Of a stretch of DNA of 64,000 bases, positions 11,331 through 23,290 are shown piece by piece (positions within the stretch are counted from its first letter, which is position 1; every line of letters starts with the position of its first letter). The stretch comes from Cycas panzhihuaensis (taxonomy: Eukaryota > Cycadophyta): NCBI GenBank assembly GCA_023213395.1, contig CM041465.1, positions 212,543,741-212,607,740 of the forward strand, given 5' to 3'. The translations under genes and the position numbers were made by a program. The notes under the pieces were generated by a model. The model was not told the DNA's origin, did no database searches, and saw only the letters and a program-made list of their open reading frames with translations.

Positions 11331-12560
11331 TTTGAATTTCAGTTGAGATCCACTCCCAAAATAGATTTCTTCTTCAGAGTTAGGATTAGATTGGTAGGAA
11401 TTCATGTATTCTTAATGTCCCATCATATGATAGGAAGCACCATAATCAAGAATCTACAATAATGGCTATATGGATGGAGTTGAAAAAAATAAAGTTGTGG
11501 TAGTTAGAGAATGATTAGGTTTATAAGATCATGACCAGATCCCCTTAGAGGATTTCTAGGTTTATAAGGTAATTCTACTCGTATAGATATTAATGGTGTA
11601 CCTTTCTTTATGAAAATAAGTACAACTGATTATCTGATTAGAGTTAGGAGTAATAGTATTCTATTTTTGGAATGATTATTTAGTGTTATTTTGGTTTTTA
11701 TATGGTTAAGAATATTTGTTATTTTGATTATGATTATTTATAAAAGATGAGGAAGAAGAACCTCTATGAGGTTTTTAAAACTTGGGATTATTATTGTGAT
11801 TACTTTAGAAGTTATTTTGTTTAAATGTATTTGTAGGTTTAGACTTGGAAAACAAAGCCTATGAAGGATCTTATAGTTTTCTAGTTTAATTAACATATTT
11901 TAATAATTAATTAGTTGATTTGTTAGCTAATTGAAGGTGATTTTTGGGAAATTAGCATGATGTCTAGCAAATTTAAAGAGATTAAAATATTTAGGTAACT
12001 TATTTATGGCAAGGTAGACAAGTATTTTATCATCTTTAGCATAGGTAATAATTTTAGTTTTATTGTCTACTTTAGTTGAGGACTTTATACAATTACCTAG
12101 ATCCTTATTAATGAGTTGAATTTTTGGTAAAAAATCCTTAACTTTGGAAAAATCATCAAAATTTAAGTCATACAACTATTATTCTAAGAGAGCTAGTTAA
12201 TGCTTATCAATTTTATCATATTTTTCATTGAGAGTTTGCCAGACATATGTAAGTTCATTTATTTTAAAAAACTGGCTGTTGATATCTGGTAAAAGAAAGT
12301 TTATGATGGTGCCAAGGGCTCCGTTATAGTTTATCAGATAGACCATATAAGCTTCTAACTTTGCATCATCAAGTTTCTTAAATTCTCCTATTACATATTG
12401 CCAGATCTTTTGTTAAGAGCTTGGGATATTTTAAGTTTCTAATTGGCATAGTTTGAGCTAATTAATACTAGAATTGAGGAATTAAGGAATAGGAGGTTGT
12501 CCCTAGCATAAGTTCCATTATGGATAGGAAAGCTTTGATTCCAGATCTTCAATATGGAAA
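11331..12560 (-). pseudogene. Copia gag and protease (element F)
   Basis: The protease site is readable near 11430-11465 as ILDYGASYHM, where the usual DSG is DYG. The Gag core lies at 11927-12175 (KDFLPKIQLINKDLG and a run of hydrophobic and basic residues), continuing to about 12560. I could not place a clean zinc knuckle. This family is distinct from the A/E and C types. Confidence 0.6.
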
Positions 12561-14521
12561 AGAGATGACAAAGAAACAAATAGAGGTGATGACAATATTT
12601 GGTATTAAATAAAGTTGATCATTAACTTATTACAAGCGAATATTGACGCTTAAAGAAAAGGATGTAAGTAATAAATTCATTAACATTTAAACGTAGATTA
12701 CTATTAATCAAGAAGGAATTTTGTAAGTAATATACAAATATAAACCCATTATTATTCAATTATTGATTTCCATTGATCAAAATTTAATCAATCATTGAGA
12801 AAATTAATTTAAACAAGTGAGTAGATTCATGTTTACATTAAGTTTTTTATCAATAAGTGATAAAATAGTAATTTTTAATTAAATATTAATAAATTACATG
12901 AAATATTTTAAAAATTATATGAAAAGTAGTGTAATTAAGTAATGCATTTGATAGATAATTTAATGTTTATTAGATTGAAACCATAAAATTGAAATATTAT
13001 AAAGAAATTTATAGAAGAAATCATGTACCTTAACTTACTAGGTTATGATAGAAGACTTGACTTCAGATAAGATTTTTTTCAGTCAAAATGGCATCCAAAT
13101 AGATTGAATGACTAGTTGATATATCCGTGTTTGAATCAGGAATCCAGTGTGTATTTTTGAATCAAATTTAGACTCCATATGATAAATTTATAGTAAAAAA
13201 AGCATAGGTACCCCTTTTTGAAAAATTAAAAAAGAAGAAGAAGAAGATAGGGGTTAAGCCTCTTTTAAATTTGAATTGAGGTCATATGGGAGTCTAATAT
13301 GACTAAGGGGATAGCAAGTAGGGGCCTAGTGCTAGGCAGACCTAAATTAAAATTATAATATAGTCTAATTAAAGGTGAACATTAGAAAAAATAATAATAA
13401 TGAAATAAAGGATCAATGGTGGCAGACCCAAAAAAAGAATAAAGGGAATTAAAATATTTTTGTGAATGCAAAAATAATTTTTGGAATTTAAATAAGGATT
13501 AACATCTGGAGTTTTATAAACCATAATTCTTAGGGTTTCACATTATTTTTCCCAAAAATTTTATAATTGTGAGAGCTAATGTTCAATTCCTTTTACAGGT
13601 TTACGTGAGAACTGGCATTTGATTCCTACATCTTTGTGTATATGTAGGATTTTCTTCTCATACCATGTCAAAGTTGCCATTTTCTACATGGGAATCTTTA
13701 TATGCATTTGTATGTAAGTCTATGTAATGGTAATATTCTTTCAACTACATCTTCATCTCTGTGTGTGGGCTTCTTTTAGTGGCCTTCTTCGTGTGTAGGG
13801 TGTATGACAACCTAGATTTTAAATCTTGTAGATGCTTCTAGATTATTATTTTAGGGCTAATTCACTATAATATTTAATGGTGTCTCCTCCACCTATAATT
13901 CTTGCAGGTCCTCTAGTGAAAATACATGAAAACCATTATTTTTTGGCTTCTCTTGTCACAATAAGATTTTCTATTAGTGGAGTCAAATATTATTCCTTTG
14001 AAAGTAGTAAACATTGGCTAGGAACAGATAGATAATACTTAATTTCTATGAGAGATTGTATGCTTTTGGTAGAGAAAAATTTGTTTTGTTATTTGAAGGT
14101 TTAAATTTTTTTTTTTTTTGGTAGGTATTCAGCAGCTACATAGGATGGGTTATAATTCTACTAAGGAAATAGTACCAAAATAGAAGAGGTTCTACAGGGT
14201 TTGAATTCTGATGAGAAAGAAAGAGATAGTTAAGCCATGGTAAGCATCTGTAATAGGGTTTTTGATGCCCTAATGCATATTTATATTTTTATAAATATTC
14301 TAGTCTTTAGATACTATGAATTATACAATATGTTTATATAAATGTGAAAACTATGAATACTTTTGGATTTTTAATAAAGTATATTTTTGATTTTATTTAT
14401 CTAAAAAGAAAATTATATATTATTATATAAGGGGGTTTGATAAAAATTTATTAGTATTTCTACTTTAGATTCTATTATTTCTATTTCAAATTTGATAACA
14501 TTCTGTTAAATAAATACCCTA
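12561..14521 (-). other. Long 5' leader of element F
   Basis: About 2 kb between the primer site and gag carries no coding motif. Around 13190-13340 it resembles the leader of elements A (about 33430-33640) and E (about 57100-57340): a GGTACCC block, an A-rich tract, then a conserved block around GGTCATATG and GGGG motifs. This suggests one ancestral leader module. Confidence 0.5.
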
Positions 14522-14532
14522 CTCTCATACCA
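14522..14532 (-). promoter_or_regulatory. Primer binding site of element F
   Basis: The - strand reads TGGTATGAGAG, an initiator tRNA-Met primer site with one change from TGGTATCAGAG. It directly abuts the LTR end. Confidence 0.75.
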
Positions 14533-14732
14533 TATTAGAGAGAGGGTTAAAAATCATTTACATACATAGAATATATTATTAAAATGAAACATAAAATATA
14601 ATCACAATAATATCTTAGGAAACTAGATATAGATAGGTGGAAAAACCCCCTAGTGGGGATAAAAAACCACCTCAAATAATATATACATATATATATTATC
14701 ATACATTATAGGTGTGAGGATCTTATCCTCTC
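14533..14732 (-). repeat. 5' LTR of element F, first part
   Basis: Matches 7798 onward, beginning TATTAGAGAGAGGG (TG end decayed to TA). It carries the nested hairpin at 14635-14672 and stops at CTCTC, the target duplicated by element G. Confidence 0.9.
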
Positions 14733-15055
14733 TATTGAAATATGTGACTATACTGCCTAATGTAAAGTGGACCTCCTATTTTTATGCCTAATTATGTGGT
14801 GGAAGCTTCTCGATTGTAGTGACCTAATGGATATAAATGTACTTATATTTGGCACTTTAGATCTATAAATATAGATCAAAGTTCATCTTTATGTATCATC
14901 ATTTTGTCATAATGTAATTGTTATTCATTTGTGGGTTTTCACTCGTAAGGGTTTCCCATGACAATATGGTGTCCTGTGCAATCTACTTCTGCTTGTTATC
15001 TGCCTAATGTGAAAGATCATATCAACCTTGTTTGCTTTAGTTATGTTTTCTAACA
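14733..15055 (+). repeat. 5' LTR of element G
   Basis: A 323-bp LTR starting TATTGAAATATG (TG decayed to TA) and ending TTTTCTAACA. It holds a nested hairpin near 14931-14958 (TGGG, then ACTC where the other copy has ACCC, then GGGT and CCCA). Confidence 0.9.
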
Positions 15056-15067
15056 TGGTATCAGAGC
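15056..15067 (+). promoter_or_regulatory. Primer binding site of element G
   Basis: TGGTATCAGAGC is an exact match to the plant initiator tRNA-Met primer site, directly after the LTR. Confidence 0.9.
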
Positions 15068-18000
15068 ATGTAGGTCATGCACAGGTAGGTGAATATTGTC
15101 GATGGTCCAATCGATGGTGCTAGGTCATGCTAGCTTACCCTTTGTAGATTGGCAGGCTTGATAACCTTGAAGAGCAGCCATGAAAGTGTAGATGATCGCT
15201 GAGGATCTTGACATCCTTCTTTCCATTGTTTATAGGTACTATGAGCTACATGGAGGTGTGTGGATGAGTGTTGACTCCATTGCCAACCATGTGAGAGTCA
15301 TTTGACCTTGCTGAAGGTGTCAGATCCCTATTTGAAGTTGCCATAGAGTTTGGATGTCATAGTGATGATTGCTAGCCCCTATTGCCAGTGGGAGAGTGCA
15401 GAAAACCTAGCGAGCTATTGCAATGTCGTAAAATAACAATATTACAGTCAATTTAGAGGTATGCTTAATATATATTTATCACCCGTTGAATTTAGGATTT
15501 GAATAAATGTATTTTTGCCTCCCATCATATATCTTCTATGTTGCACCATATCATATATTTATATCACCGATGATATATGCTACGTAATGATCGAATTATC
15601 TCTCTGCGTAGTGATATGTCTATCAGTCAAGTATAAATATATCTGTTATATGGTCTGTGGGATGATTTTGATTTAGTTGTTAAAGTATATGAGAGCCGCC
15701 CATGAATACCTTGCATAGCCATGATGATTTATTCTGCAGCTCATCATTTACATGAGTTATATGGTGTATATGAGTCACCTTTGCCCTACCTCGATACTGT
15801 AAGGTCAGCATTGATCAATATTATGCTACCGGTTGATGTCTATGAGGTTGCCCATGTTGTGTATGTGTTTTGTTACCCTTTAGAGAATAATATTGCAGCC
15901 ATGGATAATATATTTATGTCACCATGTCTGTATTATTCTTTGAGACACCCTCGATGTAGTTGCTAGTTTGCATATAAACTTAGTAGTCGTGATAGTATAA
16001 AACTGCCCATATGATTAAAAGTGCCACTGCTTTAATTACAATCATTTGATTGATTAAAGCTGCCATTGATTTTTATCACTATCCGTGATTATCTTCTGTA
16101 TGTCATGGTCGTGTGATAAAATTACTAGTTGGTTAAGTGAGCACCCTTGCATGATCATATTGCAGTCATTGCCCATGAGTATGATCTCAATCATTTGAGT
16201 TATATGTAGTCACCCATACTTATACAGGTCATCGTCTCTATACTGTTCATGTTATTAGATCATTGTTAGGAGAACATTGTTTTGGCACTAGGATTTACAG
16301 CAAAATGGAGTTCTCCTCTAGTTTGTACCCTAATTCAGAGTCTTACTGTTTGGAGTCGCAGCGTATTTATTTTTTATGCCCTGTGTATAGTTGCCAATGA
16401 ATGTGTTTTTAATCTGTGTGTTGTCGAGCCACCATCATTTACTTATTTGTCAGAGATATTTTAAGTGGCATTTGATGTCTATAAAGTTGTTGCCCAGATT
16501 TCAAATTTTCAGGCGTGACATACTCAAGTCCAAGTCGCCCACATAATAGTCATTATGGTTAAAATCTTTCAACGGCATTTGAATATTTTTTATTTGCCTT
16601 TTTATCTTATAATATTTTCATTATCAAGTCATGGCCCTTTGACATTTTATTTATTCACTATTTGACATCAATATAAGGTGTATTAAATTCATCCGTACAC
16701 ATTTTGATTAAGGTTATTTTTTGATGATATCTTAAATCATCATGACACCTTATTATCAAAACCTTTCTTCACATATGTTGATTCTTGATTTGGAGATTTA
16801 TCAACTCATTTGAATGGAATTAATGAGTCATTGTCATATCAAGTAATTGGTTGATTTTCATTCATTGTTGTACTTTAATCAAGAGGACATATTGTCATGA
16901 TCATCAGAAAGGTTTGTATATGGTATAGACATTAATGACAAAGGGGTGACTGTATGGAGACGAATTGATGCTCTCTAGCATGTCGTTACATGTGAGAGCA
17001 TTGGTGGTGAGATGAGGTGACATTATGCTCCTTGAGTGTGAGTTACATAAAGGAGTTCTACAGGTGAAGAAGGATGAGTATAAGGTCGATTGTTGATGGG
17101 CAAGATTAGGTGTGAGATGGGCGAAGTGGCAGCTGGTTATAAGGGTAATGTTTAGTGAAAAAGGGCAATGTTTGATGAATAGGTTGAGGGCAATGTTGGG
17201 CATCATGTTACCTCCTTGAATGTGTTTTACATAAGAGAGGTTTGATAGACTGGTTGAGAGAAGGTTTTAAGAGTGAGTTTGATGGGCATGATAATGGGTG
17301 AGTTTGGGCAAAGAAGAGAAAGAGAATGTTTAAGATACATAAATTATAACTTATTACAAACTCTATTACTGTTTGAGTATGGCATTGATCATTGCACAAA
17401 ATTAGTAAAATTTATATTATTATTTAATGAAATAGGTGTGATTTATTAATGGATTACATTCGAGTTCAGTTGCATCAAATGTGTATGAGGTGATAAGGTT
17501 TAGAATTTTCTTATATGATTGTCATTTATGATGGACCATTATACTTTGATAGTTAGACTGATGATAGCATGAGGTTTGTGGCCTTATTTGATGCTAGTTC
17601 AACATGGATGTATATCTAAACAAGTATGATATGGAACTAAAGTAAAGTGCTTAATGGAATTGAAGTGTAAATGGAAAGGTCTAACATGATAAGCCTTAAA
17701 ATTAGTTATGCCTTTGTTATGGTATAGTACAATTGGCCTGTCAAGTTGTATTACAGGTGAGTATCATGATGCAGATGGTGAGGTTGGTGCATGTTGTGGT
17801 TTGCCTCCCATGGTTTGTTGGCATAAGCTATAGCAAATAGGTATGGGTACCCCTTTGGTGACTATTCATGGCATAATTTCCTCTCATGTGTTTAGTGTTT
17901 GGTCCAGGTTAGAAGCATTCCATTCATTTCCTTTGGTGCATTGGAGTGCACACATCTTAGATGAAGATTGCAGCAATAGGATTGCAAGCATTTGAAGCTT

Positions 18001-18850
18001 ATAGAGTTATTTAGCTTACAAATAGTGTGATCTGTAGGGGAAATGCATTGTGATTAGTCTAGATGTTATAGAGTTGTTGATGTATCATGCTGAGTATCAT
18101 TTGGTTACAGGTTTTATCCTTCATTACTTCACTTTTCTGAGTCATCGTTCAGCAGGTGTGGAGGTTTATTTGCCTAACATTATTCTTGAGATGGGAGTAG
18201 AATTTAGTGATAGATTTATGATGAGGAGTTGTTAGTTGAGTAGACATGGATTGCAACCCTATGCTCCATTGACAATTAAAAACCTATGGGATGATGGAAG
18301 ATCATGGATCAGCATGCTAGTCAAAACTTTGGATAGATACCAATGTTCTAGTGAGTACATAGTCACGATGGAGAGTTGTATCGAAGCAATGCACTTGGTC
18401 TGTTTGTAAACTGGTAAGCTTGTTTCACAGGTGATCTATACTAGGAAGAAGGATTAAGGTATTTTGAGATATTTAGCACTAGTCTCTATGTTTATGGTCC
18501 ATTTGATCATTACTTTAGCAGCTTTAGATAGTTGGGTATCATATCGTATCATATCAATGTTCCTTAATGAAGACTTGAAGAGGAGATTCACATGGCTTAA
18601 GTGGCTCATCCTCTTGGTTTAGTTAGAGGAATTTGGCTAAGTTAAATGGATGAAGTATCAGGTGCAGAGAGAGTTGTATGTTTGCAGGTCTGTTGGAGTA
18701 TTTCCAAAGAATTGAGCACATAAGAGGCATGGCAATGTTACATCCGAGTCAAGATCACTACATCGATGTTTGTGCATATTAGGTTGAGTAAGGTTATCCT
18801 TAAGAGGGGATTTATTCCCAATGATAATCCTTGTTGCCCCACATTTACAT
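15068..18850 (+). other. Interior of element G, no recognised genes
   Basis: Neither strand shows copia or gypsy motifs that I can support. Short open frames (15721-15966, 16282-16464 and 18050-18235 on +; 16904-17206 and 17208-17399 on -) have no recognisable motif. Segments near 17015-17060 and 17190-17240 resemble each other imperfectly (CTCCTTGA, GTTACATAA, GAGG). A weak stretch near 18560-18605 reads like a fragment of a copia RT but is too short to use. Confidence 0.5.
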
Positions 18851-18860
18851 TAAGAGGGGA
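18851..18860 (+). promoter_or_regulatory. Polypurine tract of element G
   Basis: TAAGAGGGGA directly precedes the 3' LTR start TGTTGAAATA. Confidence 0.8.
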
Positions 18861-19181
18861 TGTTGAAATATGTGACCATATCATAATGTAAAGTGGGCCT
18901 CCTATTTTTATGCCTAATTATGTGGTGGAAGCTTCTCGATTGTAGTGACATAATGGATGTAAATGTACTTATATTTGAAACTTTAGATTTATAAATATAG
19001 ATCAAAGTCCATCTTTATGTATCATTATTTTTTCATAATATAATTATTATTCATTCGTGGGTTTTCACCCGTAAGGGTTTCCCATGATAATATGGTGTCC
19101 TGTGCGATCTGCTTCTGCTTGTTATCTACTTGATGTGAAAGATCCAATCGATCTTGTTTGCTTCAGTTATGTTTTCTAACA
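18861..19181 (+). repeat. 3' LTR of element G
   Basis: A 321-bp copy of 14733-15055 with intact TG...CA ends. Its hairpin at about 19058-19084 is complete, with TGGG and CCCA outer arms and ACCC and GGGT inner arms around GTAA. Confidence 0.9.
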
Positions 19182-19186
19182 CTCTC

Positions 19187-19425
19187 TCTTGACAATGCTA
19201 GCCTGACCTACGCACAGCCTCTACCTCATCAGATAAACTTTGACCAACCTCCTAGAATCTAGGAGGAGATTTATAAGGAAGATGAAAGGTTTGTTGAAAT
19301 AAGTAGTTTGCCATTTCAACAAACTACATAATTAGGTATAGTATAGTAATATTAATAGAATAATTTTTACAAAGCTAATATTTTGACAAGATAACTTTAA
19401 TGAAGAAGATAACATTATTCTAACA
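19187..19425 (-). repeat. 5' LTR of element F, second part
   Basis: Resumes at TTGACAATGCTAGCC where 14732 left off, and ends ATTCTAACA before the ATTAT target duplication. It matches 8011-8249. Confidence 0.9.
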
Positions 19426-19430
19426 ATTAT

Positions 19431-19589
19431 TATCAGGTTTATAAATTCCTTTTATAGAGTGCTAAGTATAATGTAATGACTTATTTTGTATCTAAGGAGA
19501 GCATGTACTTGTCCTATGGTTTTTTGATATAGATAGCCCAACTTATATATGTTATGGACTAAACATATCAAATTCTTATTGAAAGAAAT
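19431..19589. other. Spacer between F and Gy1
   Basis: About 160 bp of AT-rich sequence with no recognised feature. Its last five bases, GAAAT (19585-19589), are the left target duplication of Gy1. It is probably the outer continuation of the LINE's 3' flank. Confidence 0.5.
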
Positions 19590-20049
19590 TGTTGTAATCC
19601 AAAACACCTTTTAGTTGGCCAACTTTTATACTAGTATTCTAGTTAACTTATATGTAGTCTTAATTACCAGTAATTTTCTAGTTTTGGCTAACTTCCTTAA
19701 GGAGATATTAGTTGGCTATATATAGGATTCTAGGGCCTTATTCCCAAGCATCTCAGTGAAATACTTTTTGATATGTACACAGTCCTAAATTTGAAAATTG
19801 CTTGGTCATTTTGGTTAGTTATTTTTGGAGATTTCCTTGTCTCAAAGAGGGAAGTTTACTTCATCAATTCAACTTGTATACTTGTTACATTTTACCTAAA
19901 TATTTTAAAGAAATATCTTCATTAGTTGTAATATTTTTGGTATATTATTAGTATTACTCATCACTACCATTTACTATCATTTCCAATAGAGTTATTATTT
20001 TTTAAGAGATTTCCAAGGAAATTTTAAGATATGTAAAGTTGTTACTTCA
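19590..20049 (+). repeat. 5' LTR of Gy1
   Basis: Starts TGTTGTAATCCAAAACACC and ends GTTACTTCA. It is homologous along its length to 24683-25141 and 61998-62456. Confidence 0.92.
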
Positions 20050-20051
20050 AG

Positions 20052-20063
20052 TGATATTAGAGC
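20052..20063 (+). promoter_or_regulatory. Primer binding site of Gy1
   Basis: TGATATTAGAGC differs from TGGTATCAGAGC by one G-to-A and one C-to-T change. It lies two bases after the LTR. Confidence 0.8.
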
Positions 20064-20107
20064 TTCATTAAACCTATCCTTAGGAGAATTATCCAAGGAG
20101 GAAGAAA

Positions 20108-20155
20108 ATTCTCCTCCCCCTCCTCTCCCCTCCCCACCCCCCGACGCACACACAC
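20108..20155 (+). repeat. C-rich pyrimidine tract and short (CA)n in Gy1 leader
   Basis: An almost pure C/T run (about 20109-20142, mostly C) is followed by a short CA repeat. It lies between primer site and gag start and is unusual in this AT-rich window. Confidence 0.85.
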
Positions 20156-20228
20156 ACCAAAAAAAGAAAAAATAAATATTCTTTCCCTCCTATCCCACCC
20201 TTTTCTTGAACTTTTCTAGTTCTCCAAA

Positions 20229-21410
20229 TGGAGTTGAGATCTAAAAAAATTCTATAATAGGATAGGATGGTGAATCAATAGTCAATAATAAATGAAGAAG
20301 TAGGAAATAAAGAAGAAGAGACATTTACCAAAATGTCTGAGGAAATCATTAAATCTCTTAGAAACATTTAGGCCTCTCTTGATACCTTTACTAAGGAATT
20401 AGACTTATAAGAGGGAGAAACATTAGGGATAAAGAAACTACAAGTCTTTCAGGAAGTTGATGAAGAATACCAAGACCAAGGTGATCAAGGGGAGGATTAA
20501 CAAAGGAATCAAAGAAAATATAATGGGATAACTTATAAACAATGAAATTAGAAGATAGAGCAGGTAAACCATGGTATGAAAAGAACTAAGTTCACGCTAA
20601 AAAAATTTAACATAGATAGATCACGAGATATTCAAAGCTAGCTATTAAAAATAGAGATATACTTTAAAATGTATGCACTATCAAAAAAGACAAAATATCA
20701 ACAATATATCTCCACTTATATGGAAGAGCATTAAAGTGGTTCTACAAGTGGTGAAAGACTAGCACATGCACACATAGAACATGGGAATACCTAAAAGTGG
20801 GCTTAATTAGCTAGAATGAAGACTCATGGAACATCAACTATTTTTCCTAGATGACATGTTTATAGCAAAATGGATTAATATAAGAATATGTGGAATAATT
20901 TTAGAGCCTCTAATGTCTAATCTCAAAATAGATTCTAGTAGATTATTTTATGGAAACTTATATCAATGGCTTGAAAGGATAAATTAAATTCTAAATAAAA
21001 TTGATGAATCTAGAAATTATTTAGGAAGTAATTAAGTTAGCAAAAAACCATTCAAGTAGAATTTAGGAAAGGCAAATCCACTTATATCTGTAGAAATGAA
21101 CCAAATGCATACTAATACCATGGGTCTAATCTAAATTATACCCAATTAGGAACAAAAACTAATCCCCCATTAGTAATAAGGAATACAAATAAAACCAATA
21201 GAACATCGAAAGAAGAACGCCTTGAAAGAGAAATGTGTTTCAAATGTGGGGGGAAATGGAATATAGAGCACTAGCATCTAGTAAAGAAAATATTCATAAT
21301 AAATAATAAGAACATGGAGATTCTAGAAGAAGAAGGAGAAAATAACCAAAGTCCAAAAGAAGGAGATGAGTGAAATGAACTTTTGGGAGTAGATATAGAA
21401 AATATGTAAA
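20229..21410 (+). pseudogene. Chromovirus gag (Gy1)
   Basis: An ATG at 20229 opens a Gag-like frame of acidic and basic residues (EEIIKSLRNI, then EVDEEYQDQGDQGED). A degenerate zinc knuckle lies near 21230-21290 (MCFKCGGKW...H), where the expected Gln before the final His/Cys is now a stop. Gag forms the particle and binds RNA. Many stops are at positions that would be Gln or Trp. The copy at 58793 lacks this region altogether. Confidence 0.65.
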
Positions 21411-21990
21411 TCTCTTTACATGTTATTATAGGACATCATCTCACTTATCAAACTCTCTGATTTTAAGGAATGATCAAAGGAACTCTAGTGGTAATCCTAG
21501 AAGATAGTGGGACCACCCATAATTTTATCAATTAAGCCACAACGAAGAAATTAATATTAGTGATACAACCATTAAATACTTTCCAAGTTTTGATCACAAA
21601 TGGGAAATAATATAATGAGGAGGATATTAAAAGTCAATGAAGTTGCAAATTGATGAATACTCAGTAACCACATGCATGTTAGCAATGCCGATAGGAGAAG
21701 GAGATGTGGTCTTAGGCATTCAATGGTTACAGACCTTGGAATATAATCATTAATTATATGACACAATTCATGTGTTTTTATCAAAACAGATGTAAATATA
21801 GATTACAAGCATCAGTTACACCTTTGGTACAATTAATATCTTCACACTGTATGGAGAAAATACTAAAGAAAAATTCATTAGTATTCATACTAACATGATA
21901 TAAAATAGTAATGGAAGATGCACCTTTAAAAGTACAAGTAATTATAAAGGAACACAACTTAGTATTTGAGGAACTACAAGGGCTTCCTCC
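21411..21990 (+). pseudogene. Chromovirus aspartic protease (Gy1)
   Basis: The active-site block reads EDSGTTHNFIN near 21505-21535, matching the gypsy form DSGSTHNFI. A later block near 21680-21735 (AMPIGEGDVVLGIQWL) is the usual flap and C-terminal GIxWL motif. The catalytic Asp is retained but flanking stops break the frame. The parallel region of Gy2 (58793-59130) reads the same motif with a DSGST site. Confidence 0.75.
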
Positions 21991-22700
21991 ATAATGTGAC
22001 TATCAACATGCCATTGAGTTAGTACTAGGAGAAATTCTAGAGAATATATGACCATACAAGTATCCATACCATCTGAGAAAAGAAATTAAAAAGATCACTT
22101 GGGAACTCCTACTCTAAGGACATATCATAAATAGTATAAGTCCATTTGCATCCTTAATAGTGGTAAATCTAAAGAAGGATGGATCATACGTAATGTTTTT
22201 AGATTATCAAGGACTAAATAAACTAATGATAAATAATTATTACTCAATCCCTTAGATAGATGATTTACTTGATGAAATCCATAGAACAAGGTACTTTTCA
22301 AAAAATGTCTTAAGATCTGGATACTATCAAATATGTATAAAAGAGGAGAATATCTACAAAACAATATTCCAGACCCATGAGGGATTATTTAAATTCAAGG
22401 TCATTCCTTTTGGATTAACAAATGCTCTAGAAACATTCCAAAGCACCATGAATTCCATATTCAGATAATTCTTGTGAAAGTTCACACTAGTCTTTTTTGA
22501 TGATATTCTAATATATAGAAAAATATAGAATGAACATCTAGACCACATCAACATAGTTCTACAAAATTTAGAAGAAAATCAATTCTATGCACACATAAAG
22601 AAGTGTACATTCAGAAAAGAAGAAATCAAATATTTGGGCCACATTATCACAAACGATGGCATTAACATCATCAATTAGCCAACATCGATGAATATAACTA
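21991..22700 (+). pseudogene. Chromovirus reverse transcriptase (Gy1)
   Basis: RT blocks in order are: GLPP, RHPYHLRKE-like near 22040-22090, FLDYQGLNK near 22195-22220, FKVIPFGLTNA near 22395-22430, the catalytic block VFFDDILIY near 22490-22520, and KYLGHII near 22630-22650. The catalytic Asp pair is kept. Compared with Gy2, a deletion of about 25 bp near 22672-22690 removes the region that reads KIDPRKIQVI there. Stops elsewhere disable it. Confidence 0.8.
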
Positions 22701-23290
22701 GCATCTCAAGTTTTTTAGGAATAGTAGGGTTCCTTCAAAAGTTCATTAAGGCATATGCCCATATCGTATCCTCCTTAATTAATGTTATAAATAAGGACAC
22801 TTTTAGATAGAATTCATTAGAAGAAGAAATATTCCAAGAACTCAATATACTTATGGTCACGACACTAATCTTGGCAACACCAAATTTCTCCCAACCATTT
22901 ATCTTAGAATGTGATTCTTTAAGGTTTGGAATTAGGGCAATCTTGATACAAGAAGAGTGACCAATAGTGTATGAGAGTAGGAAACTAAATAATAAAGAGA
23001 AGCTTAAACCAATATATGATAAAGAAATGCTAGAAACCATGCATGTTATCCAATAATGGTACTAATATCTATTGATAAATAAATTTATAGTTAGGACAGA
23101 TCACGATAGCCTTCAGTAGTTTCTAAACCAAAAAATATTATTTAATAAACAACAAAAATTAATTAACAAGTTATAGACTTTTGACTTTAGTATTATGTAT
23201 AAATGAGGTAAAGAGAATATCATAGTAAATGCATTGTCAAGAATACTAGAAGAGAATGATAGGGAGATATCCTTCAAAATAATAATAGTA
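22701..23290 (+). pseudogene. Chromovirus RNase H (Gy1)
   Basis: Begins with the RT thumb and connection (SFLGIVGFLQKFIKAYAHI near 22705-22760), then the RNase H start (TLILATPNFSQPFILECDS near 22862-22920) and a later block reading YKEMLETMHV-like near 23020. The function is removal of template RNA during DNA synthesis. Gy1 keeps a segment near 23115-23160 that Gy2 has lost. Confidence 0.7.

Larger units (their letters stand above)
14733..19181 (+). mobile_element. LTR retrotransposon G, apparently non-autonomous
   Basis: The element has LTRs at 14733-15055 and 18861-19181, an exact primer site at 15056, a purine tract at 18851, and an identical 5-bp target duplication CTCTC at 14728-14732 and 19182-19186. 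The two LTRs differ at about 30 of roughly 322 positions by eye, so the insertion is not recent. The 3.8-kb interior shows no recognisable gag, protease, integrase or RT. It is probably a LARD-like element mobilised by another family, or one whose genes have decayed beyond recognition. Confidence 0.85.
7798..19425 (-). mobile_element. Full-length Ty1/copia retrotransposon F (with G nested in its 5' LTR)
   Basis: The element has two LTRs, purine tract, gag-pol and primer site in - strand order. The 3' LTR is 7798-8249, and the 5' LTR is 14533-19425, split by element G at 14733-19186. Both LTRs have inverted ends of the type TGTTAGA...TCTAACA. The flanking target duplication is ATTAC (7793-7797) against ATTAT (19426-19430), one transition apart. 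Without G and its duplicated target the element is about 7.2 kb. Every coding domain is present but interrupted by stops. Confidence 0.85.

Noticed and set aside
16904-17399. Two adjacent - strand open frames in element G
   Set aside because: Low-complexity Ser/His/Leu-rich translation without known motifs; G is oriented on the + strand.
18560-18605. Possible copia RT fragment (LEEEIHM-like) inside element G
   Set aside because: Only about a dozen residues fit, with no flanking RT motifs; too little to call a pol gene.
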